Below, piece by piece: positions 34,548 to 44,570 of a DNA stretch of 64,000 nt. The DNA comes from Gemmatimonadetes bacterium T265 (GTDB lineage: Bacteria > Gemmatimonadota > Gemmatimonadetes > Gemmatimonadales > Gemmatimonadaceae). The notes under the pieces are model-generated. The model searched no databases, had not been told where the DNA came from, and saw only the letters and a program-made list of their open reading frames with translations. The stretch spans positions 682,001 to 746,000 of the forward strand of contig BPUI01000001.1 of the NCBI GenBank assembly GCA_019973575.1, written 5' to 3'. Position numbers and translations under genes: made by a program. Each line of letters begins with the position of its first letter. Positions within the stretch are counted from its first letter, which is position 1.

Positions 34548-37500
34548 ATGCGCCGCTTCCTCTTCGCCCTCCGGGCCGTACACGTGCGCCCGAGCCTGCG
34601 TCCGAGGCCGTGTGCGCGTGCGGGACGCGCGGCGCTCGCGGCCGCGGCGCTCGCGCTCGCGCCGGGGCACGCGCGTGCCCAGGACCTGCAGTTCCGCCAC
34701 CTCGGCGTCGACGACGGGCTCCCCAGCTCGTGGGTGACCAGCATCATCCGCGACCGCCGCGGCTTCATGTGGTTCGGCTCGACCCACGGCGTGAGTCGCT
34801 ACGACGGACGGCGCGTCCGGAGCTACGCCGCCGAGCCGGGCGACCCGCACAGCCTGGCGCACGACGTCGTCAACGACGTCTACGAGGACCACGCGGGCAC
34901 GCTGTGGGTCGCCACCGACCACGGCCTCAGCCGCTACGAGCCCGCGCGCGACGACTTCGTCACGTACCTGCGCACGGAAGACGACGGCACGCCGCGGTCG
35001 ATCAAGTGCGTGCGTGAGGACCGGCGCGGAACCTTGTGGGTCGGCACGGGCCGCGGCCTCTACCAGCTCGACCGCCGGTCGGGCATCGCGCGCCGCGTGC
35101 CGCTCGACCCCGCCGGCGCGGCGGCACCCGCGGTGCTGACCCTCGTCGTGGGCCGGGACGGCGCTCTGTGGGTCGGCACGCAGCAGGCGGGGCTTTACCG
35201 CGTCGATCCGGCGGGCGGCGCGGCGCGCCACTACGCGCACGACCCCCGCGACACGCGGAGCGTACCCGACACCCTGGTCAGTACCATCGTCGAGGACACG
35301 GGGGGGGCGCTCTGGGTCGGCACGTGGGCCGGCCTCGGGCGGCTGGACGACGCGCGCACGGGGCGCTTCACCCGCTACCTTCACGAACCGGCGAACCCGC
35401 GCAGCCTCGCCAACAGCCGCGTGCAGAAGCTGGCGGCCGACCCGGCAGGCGGGCTCTGGGTCGGGACGGAGAACGGCGGCCTCGACCACTTCGATCCGGC
35501 GAGCGGGGTCGTCACGCACCACCGGTTCGACCCGAACGTGCCGACGACGATCGGCAGCAACTCGATCTACGCGCTGTACCCCGATTCGACGGGCGCCCTT
35601 TGGGTGGGCACGTACTCCGGCGGCGTCGACGTCTCGGTGCCGGGCGCCGGGGCAATTACCCATTACCGCTCGCTCCCCGGCGATCCGACGAGTCTGAGCT
35701 ACAACGCGGTCCCGAGTTTTGCGGAGGGGCGCGACGGGCGGCTGTGGGTCGCGACCGACGGCGGCGGGGTGAACCACTTCGACCCGGCCACGGGGCGCTT
35801 CCGGCGCTACACGCAGCAGAACACCAACCTCAACGCCGAGGCCGTGATCGGCGCGGTCGAGGGGCGCCGGGGGGACGTGTGGGTGACCGCGTGGGGCGGC
35901 GGGATCAGCGAGCTCGACCCTCGCACCGGCCGGTTCACCGCGTACACGACCCGCAACAGCAACATCCCGGGCGACAACGCGTACGAGATCATCGAGGACC
36001 GCGCGGGCCGGCTGTGGGTGGGCACCGAAGGCGGCGTGGTCGCGGAGTTCGACCGCCGGCGGCGCACGTTCGCGCGGCAGCTGGTCCTCCGCCCCGCCGG
36101 CGCGCTAATCGCGCCGGTGTTCGCGCTCCGCGAGTTGCGCGACGGGCGCTTCGCGGTCGGCCTCGGCGGCGGCGGGCTCGTCGTCGTCGACCCGGCGACC
36201 GGCGCGCGCACGCGCTACGTGACCGCGGGCGGCGTCGCCGGCGCCGGCGACCCCGGCGCGGTCGCGGTGCTCGCCGGCGACGAGGTGCGCGCGGTGTACG
36301 AGAGCGAGCCGGGCGTGCTGTGGGTGGGCACCGACCGCGGGCTCGACCGCCTCGTGTTAGGCACCCGCCGGGTCGCGCACCTCGGGACCGCCGACGGGCT
36401 GCCCAGCCGCTTCGTGGACGGCGTCGTCCCCGACGGCGCCGGGCGGCTGTGGATCAGCACCGACCGCGGGCTGAGCCGCCTCGACCCGCGCACGGGCGCC
36501 GTGAAGACGTTCACGCGCGCCGACGGGCTCCAGGGGAGCGAGTTCCTCAAGCGCTCCGCGTTCCGCGCGCGCGACGGCACGCTCTACTTCGGCGGCAACA
36601 ACGGCTTCAACGCGATCCGCCCGGAGCGCCTCGTCGAGAACACGCGGCGCCCGCCGGTGGTGCTCACCGGGCTGCGCCTCTTCGACCGCCCGGTCGCCGT
36701 CGGCGCGCCCGGCTCGCCGCTGCGGCGTCCGTTAGGCGACACGGACGAGGTCGTGCTCGGCCACACGCAGGACGCGCCGGGCTTCGAGTTCGCGGCGCTC
36801 GACTACACGGCGCCCGACAAGCAGCGCTTCCGCTACCGCCTCGAGGGGTACGACGCGGCGTGGCGCGACGGGGGGAACGCCGGGGCGGCCGCGTACACCA
36901 ACCTGTCGCCGGGGCGGTACACGTTCCGCGTCACGGCGAGCAACGGCGACGGCGTGTGGAACGACGCGGGCGCGTCGGTGCGCGTCGTGGTGACGCCGCC
37001 GTGGTGGGGGACGTGGTGGTTCCGCCTGCTCGCGGCGGGCGCGGCGGTGGTGGCGGCGTACCGCGTGTGGCGCTTCCAGCAGCGCCGCCGCGTCGAGGTG
37101 GCGCTGGGGCGGCAGGCGCTCCGGGACTCGCTCACCGGGCTCGCCAACCGCGCGCTCTTCCGCGACCGCGTCGAGCACGCGCTGGCGCGCCTCGCGCGCG
37201 AGGGCGGGACGCCGCGGGCCGCCGTCCTCTACCTCGACCTGGACGGCTTCAAGGCCGTCAACGATTCGTTAGGCCATCACGCGGGCGACGAGCTGCTGCG
37301 CGCGGTCGCCTCGCGCCTGCTGAACGCCACGCGCGGCTCCGACACGGTCGCGCGGTTCGGCGGCGACGAGTTCGCCGTGCTGCTCGAAGCGGCGCACACC
37401 CGCGCCGACGCGGAGGTCGTCGCCGGGCGCATCGTCGCGGCCGTGCGCGCGCCGATCGCGCTCGGGGGCGGCGCCGCGCCGGCGCTCCGGCCGGGCGCGT

Positions 37501-38522
37501 CCCGGGCGGACGCGCCTCGGCACGAGGCGCGCGTCGGGGTGAGCGTGGGCATCGCGTTCGCCGAGCCGGGGGTCGACGCCGACGCGCTCCTCCGCAACGC
37601 CGACGCGGCGATGTACCGGGCCAAGGCCGACGGCAAGGGGCAGTACGCCGTGTTCGACCCGGCGCTCGTCGAGGCCGCGGCCGAGCGGGCGGCGTTGGAG
37701 CGCGACCTCGCGCGCGCCGTCGCGGACCTCGACCCGGAACGCTGCCCGGGGGAGCGCGGCACGCCGGCGGCCGGCGAGTTCGCGCTCGTCTACCAGCCGG
37801 TCGTCGCGCTCGCCACCGGCGCCGTCGCGAGCGCGGAGGCGCTCCTGCGCTGGCAGCACCCGACGCGCGGCGTCGTCGGCCCGGCCGAGTTCATCCCGCT
37901 CGCCGAGGCGTCGGGGCTCATCGTCGCGCTCGGGCGCTGGGTGCTGGACGCGGCGTGCCGGGCCGCGGCCGCGTGGCCGGCGGGGCCCGACGGCGCCCCG
38001 ATCGGCGTGGCGGTCAACGTGTCGGGGCGCCAGCTCGAAGACCCCGCGTTCCCCGGGCACGTCGCGGCGGCGCTCGCCGACTCGGGGATCGGCGCCGCGC
38101 GCCTCACGCTCGAGATCACCGAGAGCGTGCTGATGCGCGACACCGACGCGGCGCTCCGCACCCTCGGCGCCCTCAAGACGTTAGGCGTCCGCCTCGCGGT
38201 CGACGACTTCGGGACCGGGTACTCGTCGCTGCGCTACCTGCAGCAGTTCCCGGTCGACGTGCTGAAGATCGACAAGACGTTCGTCGACGGCATCGCGCGC
38301 CGCGGGGCGCCGGGCGGCCACGACGCCGCGTTCGCGCGGACGATCGTCGCGTTGGGCGAGACGCTCGCGCTGAACACGGTGGCCGAGGGGGTCGAGCACG
38401 CCGGGCAGGCGGAGCTGCTCCGTGCGATGGGGTGTACGTTCGGACAGGGGTACCTGTTCGCGCGCCCGCTGGACGACGCCGCGCTGCGGGCGCGGCTGGC
38501 GACGCCGGCCGCGTGCGCCTAA
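34548..38522 (+). CDS. Second propeller sensor fused to GGDEF and EAL domains
   Basis: 1324 residues, paralogous along its whole length to the product at 11859-15854. A signal peptide ends around ARAQ (about 48); Reg_prop repeats (FGSTHGVSRYDG, LWVGTGRGLYQL, LWVGTYSGGVDV and others) run to about 715; a Y_Y_Y domain (YRLEGYDAAW, RYTFRVTASNG) leads to one membrane span (WWFRLLAAGAAVVAAYRVW). GGDEF is at 938-942 with an RGSD I-site, and EAL at 1097-1099 with DDFGTGYSSL and EGVEH intact. Expected to convert periplasmic ligand binding into changes of cyclic-di-GMP. The TAA stop lies inside a copy of the octamer GCCTAACG. It is convergent, 7 bp from GH3. Confidence 0.93.
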   Translation: MRRFLFALRAVHVRPSLRPRPCARAGRAALAAAALALAPGHARAQDLQFRHLGVDDGLPSSWVTSIIRDRRGFMWFGSTHGVSRYDGRRVRSYAAEPGDPHSLAHDVVNDVYEDHAGTLWVATDHGLSRYEPARDDFVTYLRTEDDGTPRSIKCVREDRRGTLWVGTGRGLYQLDRRSGIARRVPLDPAGAAAPAVLTLVVGRDGALWVGTQQAGLYRVDPAGGAARHYAHDPRDTRSVPDTLVSTIVEDTGGALWVGTWAGLGRLDDARTGRFTRYLHEPANPRSLANSRVQKLAADPAGGLWVGTENGGLDHFDPASGVVTHHRFDPNVPTTIGSNSIYALYPDSTGALWVGTYSGGVDVSVPGAGAITHYRSLPGDPTSLSYNAVPSFAEGRDGRLWVATDGGGVNHFDPATGRFRRYTQQNTNLNAEAVIGAVEGRRGDVWVTAWGGGISELDPRTGRFTAYTTRNSNIPGDNAYEIIEDRAGRLWVGTEGGVVAEFDRRRRTFARQLVLRPAGALIAPVFALRELRDGRFAVGLGGGGLVVVDPATGARTRYVTAGGVAGAGDPGAVAVLAGDEVRAVYESEPGVLWVGTDRGLDRLVLGTRRVAHLGTADGLPSRFVDGVVPDGAGRLWISTDRGLSRLDPRTGAVKTFTRADGLQGSEFLKRSAFRARDGTLYFGGNNGFNAIRPERLVENTRRPPVVLTGLRLFDRPVAVGAPGSPLRRPLGDTDEVVLGHTQDAPGFEFAALDYTAPDKQRFRYRLEGYDAAWRDGGNAGAAAYTNLSPGRYTFRVTASNGDGVWNDAGASVRVVVTPPWWGTWWFRLLAAGAAVVAAYRVWRFQQRRRVEVALGRQALRDSLTGLANRALFRDRVEHALARLAREGGTPRAAVLYLDLDGFKAVNDSLGHHAGDELLRAVASRLLNATRGSDTVARFGGDEFAVLLEAAHTRADAEVVAGRIVAAVRAPIALGGGAAPALRPGASRADAPRHEARVGVSVGIAFAEPGVDADALLRNADAAMYRAKADGKGQYAVFDPALVEAAAERAALERDLARAVADLDPERCPGERGTPAAGEFALVYQPVVALATGAVASAEALLRWQHPTRGVVGPAEFIPLAEASGLIVALGRWVLDAACRAAAAWPAGPDGAPIGVAVNVSGRQLEDPAFPGHVAAALADSGIGAARLTLEITESVLMRDTDAALRTLGALKTLGVRLAVDDFGTGYSSLRYLQQFPVDVLKIDKTFVDGIARRGAPGGHDAAFARTIVALGETLALNTVAEGVEHAGQAELLRAMGCTFGQGYLFARPLDDAALRARLATPAACA

Positions 38523-38529
38523 CGCGGCC

Positions 38530-40524
38530 TCACTCCCGCCGCCGGTACCCCAGCCCGTAGAGCGGCCGCGCGAGGTCGCCCGCCACGTCGGGCCGCTGCG
38601 CCGTGACGTCCGCCATCGACGACGGGAGCTGGAACGGCAGCCGCCCCTCGGCCTTCGCCCGGCCCGTGAGCACGTCGAGCAGCGCCGCGTCGCTCACGCC
38701 GAAGTTCCCGAGCAGCGCGCCCGCCCGGCCGCGCACGTCGGTGAGGATCGCCGGGCGGTCGAGGTAGACCGTGACGACCGTCGGCACGACGGCGCTCGCG
38801 CGCTTGATCGCCTCGTAGTCCGCGTTGCCGTCGCGGAACGCGAGGTTCCCCTCGTGCTGCATCGCGCCGAACACGTAGCCCGGGTGCAGCGTCTCGAACG
38901 GCGCGTCGGCGCGCACGATCGCGACGTCCGCCTCGCGCGGGTCGGCCACCACGGTCCAGCCGTAGCGCGCCGCGACCGTCGAGTCGACGCGGTGTAGCCA
39001 CACCTTGCGCACGCGCGGGCCGAGCGGGAGGAGCGGGCGCCCGCGCACGGGCTTGTTCTCGAGCAGCACCAGCGCGCGGCGCTGGGCGTCCTCCCCCGCG
39101 GCGCGGAACGCGTCGGTGCCGACGCGCAGCGCCGCCGCGGCCGCGTCGACGTACGGGTTCTCGAAGAGACCGAGCGCGAACTTCTGCGCGAGTACGCGGA
39201 CGACCGAGCTGTCGAGCCGCGCCCCGGTCAGCTCGCCCGCGCGCACCGCCGCGACGAGCAGGTCGGCCCGCTCGGTCCCGCCGAACTGGTCGACGCCCGC
39301 CCGCACCGCCTTGACGAAACGCGCGCGCATCGGGAGCGCCTCGACCCCCCACGGCATCCCGATGTCGGCGAACGAGGGGCGCTCGCCGGCGGGGGCGCCG
39401 TCGCGGCAGCGGGCGTTGCAGTCGTTGGTGACCGCCCAGTCGGTGAGCACCACGCCGCGGAAGCCGTACCGGCCGCGGAGCATGTCGGTCAGCAGCTGAC
39501 GGTTGAACCCGGCCCCGACCGGCTCGACGGGGCGGCCGTCCCACGTGGCGCCCTTGAGGATGGCGTAGGTCGGCATCACGCCCGCGACGTGCGCGGCGAA
39601 CGCGCCGAGGAAGGGGCGGATCTGGTAGTCGAGGCGGCCGCCCGGGAAGGTCGCGATACGGCCGTAATAATTGTGGCTGTCGAAGCCCTCGGGCTGTGCG
39701 CCGTAGCCGACCCAGTGCTTGACGACCGTCGCCACGCCCGCCGTGTCGACGCCCGCGGCGCCGTGCTGGAAGCCCTCGACGTAGGCGCGCACGAGCCGCT
39801 CCGCGAGCGCCGCGTCCTCGCCGAAGGTGCCGGTGATCCGGCTCCAGCGCGGCTCGGTGGCGAGGTCGGCCTGCGGGGAGAGCGCCATGTGGATGCCGAC
39901 GGCGCGGTACTCTTGCCGTGCGACGTCGCCGAAGCGGCGGACGAGGGCGGCGTCGCCGATCGCGGCGAGGCCTAACGGCTCGGGCCACTGCGAGAAGCCG
40001 CCGGTGCGCGCGGTCGCGCCCAGCACGTACTGGAAGTGGTGCCGCGGGTCGGTGCTCACGGTGACCGGGACGCCGAGCCGCCCGCGCTCGGCGACCTCCT
40101 GGAGCGCGTTGTTCTGCGCGGCGAGTTCCGCGGCCGCGCCGCCGAGGCGCGTGATCATGCTCGTCACCTTCGCGCTGTCGATCAGGGCGCGGTTCGCGGC
40201 CGTGTCGTACCCGGCGCCGGCGCCCGCGGCGCCCATCCGGCCCGCGCTGCGCGCGGTGCCGTGCATCATCGTGCCGGCCTTCTCCTCGAGCGTCATGCGC
40301 GCGACGAGGTCGCGGGCGCGCGCGTCGGGCGTGAGGCGCCAGTCCTCGTACGGGTCGAGGACGCCGTTCCGGTTGAGGTCGCGGAAGCGGAGTCCGCCCT
40401 GCTCGAGGATCGGGGCGGAGCGCGTGCCGAGCGTGGGCTGCGTGGGCGGGGCGGGGGCGGGCTGCGCGCCGGCCGCGAGCGGCGCGGCGAGCAGGGCGAG
40501 CGCGAGGCGGGGTGGCGTGCGCAT
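38530..40524 (-). CDS. Exported GH3 beta-glycosidase
   Basis: 664 residues. The signal peptide ends at AAGAQ (about 21). Residues 49-60 look like an EF-hand loop (DLNRNGVLDPYE). The GH3 TIM barrel follows (MTLEEKAGTM, VSTDPRHH, TVVKHWVGYG), with the nucleophile Asp at about 362 in VVLTDWAVTND, and an alpha/beta sandwich domain follows to the end. It lacks the C-terminal fibronectin-like domain of longer GH3 enzymes. Typical activity is exo-beta-glucosidase or beta-xylosidase. It is 25 bp downstream of the thiolase gene on the same strand, a metabolically unrelated partner. Confidence 0.92.
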   Translation of the reverse strand: MRTPPRLALALLAAPLAAGAQPAPAPPTQPTLGTRSAPILEQGGLRFRDLNRNGVLDPYEDWRLTPDARARDLVARMTLEEKAGTMMHGTARSAGRMGAAGAGAGYDTAANRALIDSAKVTSMITRLGGAAAELAAQNNALQEVAERGRLGVPVTVSTDPRHHFQYVLGATARTGGFSQWPEPLGLAAIGDAALVRRFGDVARQEYRAVGIHMALSPQADLATEPRWSRITGTFGEDAALAERLVRAYVEGFQHGAAGVDTAGVATVVKHWVGYGAQPEGFDSHNYYGRIATFPGGRLDYQIRPFLGAFAAHVAGVMPTYAILKGATWDGRPVEPVGAGFNRQLLTDMLRGRYGFRGVVLTDWAVTNDCNARCRDGAPAGERPSFADIGMPWGVEALPMRARFVKAVRAGVDQFGGTERADLLVAAVRAGELTGARLDSSVVRVLAQKFALGLFENPYVDAAAAALRVGTDAFRAAGEDAQRRALVLLENKPVRGRPLLPLGPRVRKVWLHRVDSTVAARYGWTVVADPREADVAIVRADAPFETLHPGYVFGAMQHEGNLAFRDGNADYEAIKRASAVVPTVVTVYLDRPAILTDVRGRAGALLGNFGVSDAALLDVLTGRAKAEGRLPFQLPSSMADVTAQRPDVAGDLARPLYGLGYRRRE

Positions 40525-40549
40525 GGCGGGCGGGTGTGCGGGTGGGCGG

Positions 40550-41824
40550 TCAGCCGAGGAGTTCGACGACGGCGGCCTCGCCCTGGCCGACGCCGACGCA
40601 GAGCGTGACGAGGCCGTAGCGCATCCGTTCGCCGGCGTCGGCGCGCCGGCGCATCTCGTGGAGCAGCGTCGTGAGCACGCGCGCCCCCGAGGAGCCGAGC
40701 GGGTGGCCGAGCGCGATCGCGCCGCCGTTGACGTTCGTGATCTCCTCGCGGAGGCCCAGCTCGCGCATGACAGCGATCGCCTGCACCGCGAACGCCTCGT
40801 TCAGCTCGACGAGGTCGACGTCGTCGACCGCGATCCCCGCGCGGGCGAGCGCCTTGCGCGTGGCGCCCACGGGGCCGAGCCCCATCGTGCGCGGGTCGGT
40901 CCCCGCCGCGCCCGAGGCGACCCAGCGGGCGAGCGGGCGGATGCCTAACGAATCCGCCCGCGCCGCCGACGTCAGCACGAGGGCGGACGCGCCGTCGTTC
41001 ATCCCGCTCGCGTTGCCGGCGGTGACCGTGCCGCCGGCGCGGAAGACGGGGCGGAGCGCCGCGAGCTGCTCGAGGCTCGTGTCGAGCGCGTAGCGCCCCT
41101 CGGGCGTGCGGCGGCCGCGCGGGTGTTCGTCGACGGCGAAGGGCACCGGGTCGCCGCGCCGCTGCGGCACCGGGACGGGCACGGTCTCCGCGCCGAAGCG
41201 CCCCGCGTCGATCGCCGCGACGGCGCGCGCGTGGCTCTGGAGCGCGAAGCGGTCCTGCTCCGCACGTCCGATCCCGCCGCCCGCGACGCCGCCGCTCTGG
41301 GCGAGCTCGTAGACGTTCTCCGCCGTCTCGCCCATCTGCTCGAGCGGGAAGAGGGCTTCCATGCGGGGATTCGGATAGCGCCAGCCGAGCGCGGTGTCCC
41401 ACGCGGTGGCGTTGCCCGGCGGGCCGAAGGCGACCGGGTTCTTGGGGAGCGAGTACGGGGCGCGGGTCATGCTCTCGACCCCGCCGGCGACGTAGACGTC
41501 GCCCTCGCCGCAGCGGATCGCGCGCGCGGCCTGGTTGACGGCGGCAAGCCCGCTCGCGCAGAGCCGGTTGACCGTCACGCCCGCGACGCTCGGCGGGAGG
41601 CCGGCGAGCAGGGCGGCCATGCGCGCCACGTTGCGGTTGTCTTCCCCCGCCTGGTTGGCGCAGCCCAGGTAGACCTCCTCGACCGCGTCCGGGGCGACGC
41701 CCGCGCGCCGCACGGCCTCGGCGACGACGAGCGCCGCGAGGTCGTCGGGCCGCACCGCGGCGAGCGCGCCGCCGAGCCGGCCGATGGGCGTGCGTACCGC
41801 GCTGACGATGACGGCGTCGTGCAT
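40550..41824 (-). CDS. Thiolase (acetyl-CoA acyltransferase)
   Basis: 424 residues. The reactive cysteine is C89 in [27 protein letters not shown] holds the catalytic His and [10 protein letters not shown] the second Cys. The [18 protein letters not shown] stretch resembles beta-ketoadipyl-CoA thiolases (PcaF-like) and degradative thiolases. It condenses or cleaves beta-ketoacyl-CoA in the cytoplasm. No other beta-oxidation or aromatic degradation gene is adjacent, so the pathway is not fixed by context. Confidence 0.92.
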   Translation of the reverse strand: MHDAVIVSAVRTPIGRLGGALAAVRPDDLAALVVAEAVRRAGVAPDAVEEVYLGCANQAGEDNRNVARMAALLAGLPPSVAGVTVNRLCASGLAAVNQAARAIRCGEGDVYVAGGVESMTRAPYSLPKNPVAFGPPGNATAWDTALGWRYPNPRMEALFPLEQMGETAENVYELAQSGGVAGGGIGRAEQDRFALQSHARAVAAIDAGRFGAETVPVPVPQRRGDPVPFAVDEHPRGRRTPEGRYALDTSLEQLAALRPVFRAGGTVTAGNASGMNDGASALVLTSAARADSLGIRPLARWVASGAAGTDPRTMGLGPVGATRKALARAGIAVDDVDLVELNEAFAVQAIAVMRELGLREEITNVNGGAIALGHPLGSSGARVLTTLLHEMRRRADAGERMRYGLVTLCVGVGQGEAAVVELLG

Positions 41825-41925
41825 CCAGGTTGCGGGGCGTGTGGTGCGGCGAACGGGGAAGGATCAGAAGGGCGCGCGCAAGTCTAATCGCCGGCACGAC
41901 CGCCCCACGGCCTCCGGGGACGTCG

Positions 41926-42891
41926 TCAGTAGCGGTCGAGGTCGTGGCCGACGACGACCCGCCCGGCGAACCCGCCGGCGCGCACGCCGCGGAGCAGCTC
42001 CTCGTCGTCGGCGCCCATGCGGATGAGGTGCGTGAGGACGAGCAGGCGCGGGCGCGCGGCGGCGGCGAACGTGCCTAACTCCACGTCCGAGGTGTGGAAC
42101 GCGCGCATGTAGCGCGGCCAGCCGCCGGCGCCGGGGCGCGTCTCCGCCGCGAGTCGTGCGCCCGGGTAGACCTCGTGGACCAGCACGTCCACGCCCGCGG
42201 CCGCGCGCTGCAGCGCCGCGGCGGGGCGCGTGTCGCCCGAGATGACGACCGAGCGCGTCGGCGTGTCGACGCGGTAGCCGTAGGCCTCCTTCCAGCTGCC
42301 GTGCAGCACCGGGATCGCCGTGACGCGGACGCCGCCGCTGTCGTACACGACGCCCGGCTGGACGGCGTGGACGTGGACGGCGTAGCCTTCCGGCGGCTCG
42401 TGCTCGAGGCCCTCGCTCCGCACCGCCTCGTCCTCCCGCCAGGCGGCGAGGAGGTGGGCGGTCATCGGCGCGAGCCCGCGCGGGCCGTAGGCCTCGAGCG
42501 CGCGGCGCCTGCCCATCACCCAGGAGGTGAAGATCAGGTCCGGGTAGCCGAGGGTGTGGTCGCTGTGCAGGTGCGTCACGAAGAGCGCCGTGACGCCCTG
42601 GAGCGGCAGCCCGGCGGCCGCGATCTGGCGCATGACGCCCGGGCCGGCGTCGAAGAGGAAGACGCGGGCGCCGACGAGCACGGCCGTAGCGGGCCCCGAC
42701 GCCTGCGGGTCCGGGCGCGGCATCCCGGTGCCGAGCAGGAGGACCGTGGTGCCGTCGGCGGCGCGTCCGTTAGGCGGGGCGGGGTGACGCGGCGTGTCTC
42801 GCGCGGCACTCGCCGAGACGGCGAGCACGGACCCGACGACCACCGCCGTCGCGCCGGGGATGCGGCGCCGCCCGCGCGTGGGGTGCTCCAT
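41926..42891 (-). CDS. Exported MBL-fold hydrolase
   Basis: 321 residues from the ATG at 42891, preceded by AGGAGA with 7-nt spacing. A hydrophobic N-terminal segment (about 12-30, ATAVVVGSVLAVSASA) looks like a signal peptide. The metallo-beta-lactamase metal motif THLHSDHTLGYPD is intact, with further ligands in SGDTRPA and a late THLIRMG. The pattern is closest to RNase Z/arylsulfatase-like MBL proteins. The predicted export argues against tRNA processing; more likely a periplasmic hydrolase of phosphate or sulfate esters, by inference. It is divergent from the amidase at 42971 across 79 bp. Confidence 0.82.
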   Translation of the reverse strand: MEHPTRGRRRIPGATAVVVGSVLAVSASAARDTPRHPAPPNGRAADGTTVLLLGTGMPRPDPQASGPATAVLVGARVFLFDAGPGVMRQIAAAGLPLQGVTALFVTHLHSDHTLGYPDLIFTSWVMGRRRALEAYGPRGLAPMTAHLLAAWREDEAVRSEGLEHEPPEGYAVHVHAVQPGVVYDSGGVRVTAIPVLHGSWKEAYGYRVDTPTRSVVISGDTRPAAALQRAAAGVDVLVHEVYPGARLAAETRPGAGGWPRYMRAFHTSDVELGTFAAAARPRLLVLTHLIRMGADDEELLRGVRAGGFAGRVVVGHDLDRY

Positions 42892-42970
42892 AGAATGTCT
42901 CCTGTGCGGCGGTTCGGGACGGCAATGTAGCCGCACGACGGACACGGTCCGACCGCCACGTCACCCGCCC

Positions 42971-44557
42971 ATGTCGCTCACCCGACGCGAAGCCCTCGCC
43001 CACCTCGCCGCCCTCGTCGCGCTGCCGCTCCCGGCGTGGGCCCGCGCCGCCGACGACCCGCTCGACGGCACCGTCGCCGGCTACCAGGCGGGCCGCCGCC
43101 GCGGTGCGTGGACCGCCGCCGAGGTCACCGACCGCGCGCTCGACCGGTGCCGAGCCGCGGGGCACGCGTGGCGCGCGATCGACGCGCTCGCCGAGGCCGC
43201 GCCCGCGGAGGCCCGCGCCGCCGACGCCCGCCTGCGCGCGGGGCGCGCGCGGGGGCCGCTCGACGGCGTCCCCGTGTTTGCGAAGGCGATCTACGACGTG
43301 GCCGGGCTGCCGACGACGGGCTCCAACGCGGAGTGGGCGCGCCTCTTCCCCGACCCGGTCGGGCGCGACGCGCTCGAGGTGGCGCGGCTCCGGGCGGGCG
43401 GCGCGGTCGTGCTCGGGAAGACCGCGGCCGACGACTTCGCCTACCACGGCAACGGGACGAGCAGCCACACCGGCCAGGTGCTCAACCCGCACGATCCGTC
43501 GGGCGCGCGCACGCCGGGCGGGTCGAGCGCGGGCTCGGCGGTCGCCGTCGCGGCCGGGGCGGCGTTCGCGGCGTTAGGCACCGACGACGGCGGCTCGAAC
43601 CGCATCCCGGCGCAGTTCACCGGGGTCGTGGGGATGAAGCCGACCTTCGGGCTCGTACCGCGCACGGGCGTGATCCCGACCTGGCCTTACCTCGACACGC
43701 ACGGGCCGCTCGCGCGCACGGTGGCCGACGCGGCGCTGCTGCTCGCCGCGGTCGCCGGGGCGGACGCGTCGGACCCGCTCGCGCTCGCCGGGGCGTGGGA
43801 CGGCCGGCCGCTCGCTAGTCTGCGCGACGACGCGCTCGCCGGCGTCCGGCTCGGGCTCGTCGAGGCGCACGTGCCGCGCGCGCAGATGACCGCCGGGGCG
43901 CTCGCCGCGTGGGACCGCGCGTTAGGCGACCTGCGCGCCGCGGGCGCGTCGGTCGAGCCGTTCGCCCCGGCGGTCACGCGCGCGGACTACCGCGACGCGT
44001 TCGCCGCGGCGGCGCGCGCGCGCGGCGACGTGCCCGTGGACCCGGACGCGCCGGCCCCCACCGCCAACGCCCTGCTCCGCTACTTCGTGGGGCGCGCCGT
44101 CGACCGCCGCGCCGCGGTCGACGCCCTCCGCCGCGGGTACCCCGCCTACCGCGCCTTCTACGACGTGCTCCCCGCCACCTTTGAGGCGTGCGCCCCGCTG
44201 CTGGAGCGGCCGATGGCGGCGGACGCGGCGGGGCAGAGCTTCGCCCGCTCGCGGGCCGCGGTGGTAACGGCGCTCGCCGCCTCGATGCGCGCGGCGGGCG
44301 TCGTGGCGATGGTCTACCCGACGATGCCCTTCAACGCCCCGCGCGCGGTAGACCCGTGGCCGGACGTCCGCACCGCGCTCGGCTACGGCAACTGGCTCGG
44401 CCTGCCGGAGGTGTCGGTCCCGGCGGGGCTCGGCGCGGACGGGATGCCGGCGCTCAACCTCTCGGTCGTCGGACCGCCGGGCGAGGACGCGCGCGTGCTG
44501 GCGCTGGCGCACGCCTACGAACGCCAGTCGCGCCGCTTCGTGGCGCCGCCGCGCTGA
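42971..44557 (+). CDS. Exported amidase-signature hydrolase
   Basis: 528 residues from the ATG at 42971. TRREALAHLAAL near the N-terminus resembles a twin-arginine signal, ending around AWARA (28). The catalytic Lys lies in VFAKAIYDVAG, the Ser region is GGSSAGSAVAV, and the nucleophile lies in DDGGSNRIPAQF (DTGGSIR in most relatives). GMKPTFGLVPRTG follows. This is the third amidase-signature enzyme of the window, and is distinct from the other two. Substrate unknown. Confidence 0.87.
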   Translation: MSLTRREALAHLAALVALPLPAWARAADDPLDGTVAGYQAGRRRGAWTAAEVTDRALDRCRAAGHAWRAIDALAEAAPAEARAADARLRAGRARGPLDGVPVFAKAIYDVAGLPTTGSNAEWARLFPDPVGRDALEVARLRAGGAVVLGKTAADDFAYHGNGTSSHTGQVLNPHDPSGARTPGGSSAGSAVAVAAGAAFAALGTDDGGSNRIPAQFTGVVGMKPTFGLVPRTGVIPTWPYLDTHGPLARTVADAALLLAAVAGADASDPLALAGAWDGRPLASLRDDALAGVRLGLVEAHVPRAQMTAGALAAWDRALGDLRAAGASVEPFAPAVTRADYRDAFAAAARARGDVPVDPDAPAPTANALLRYFVGRAVDRRAAVDALRRGYPAYRAFYDVLPATFEACAPLLERPMAADAAGQSFARSRAAVVTALAASMRAAGVVAMVYPTMPFNAPRAVDPWPDVRTALGYGNWLGLPEVSVPAGLGADGMPALNLSVVGPPGEDARVLALAHAYERQSRRFVAPPR

Positions 44558-44570
44558 GCGCCCGCCGGCC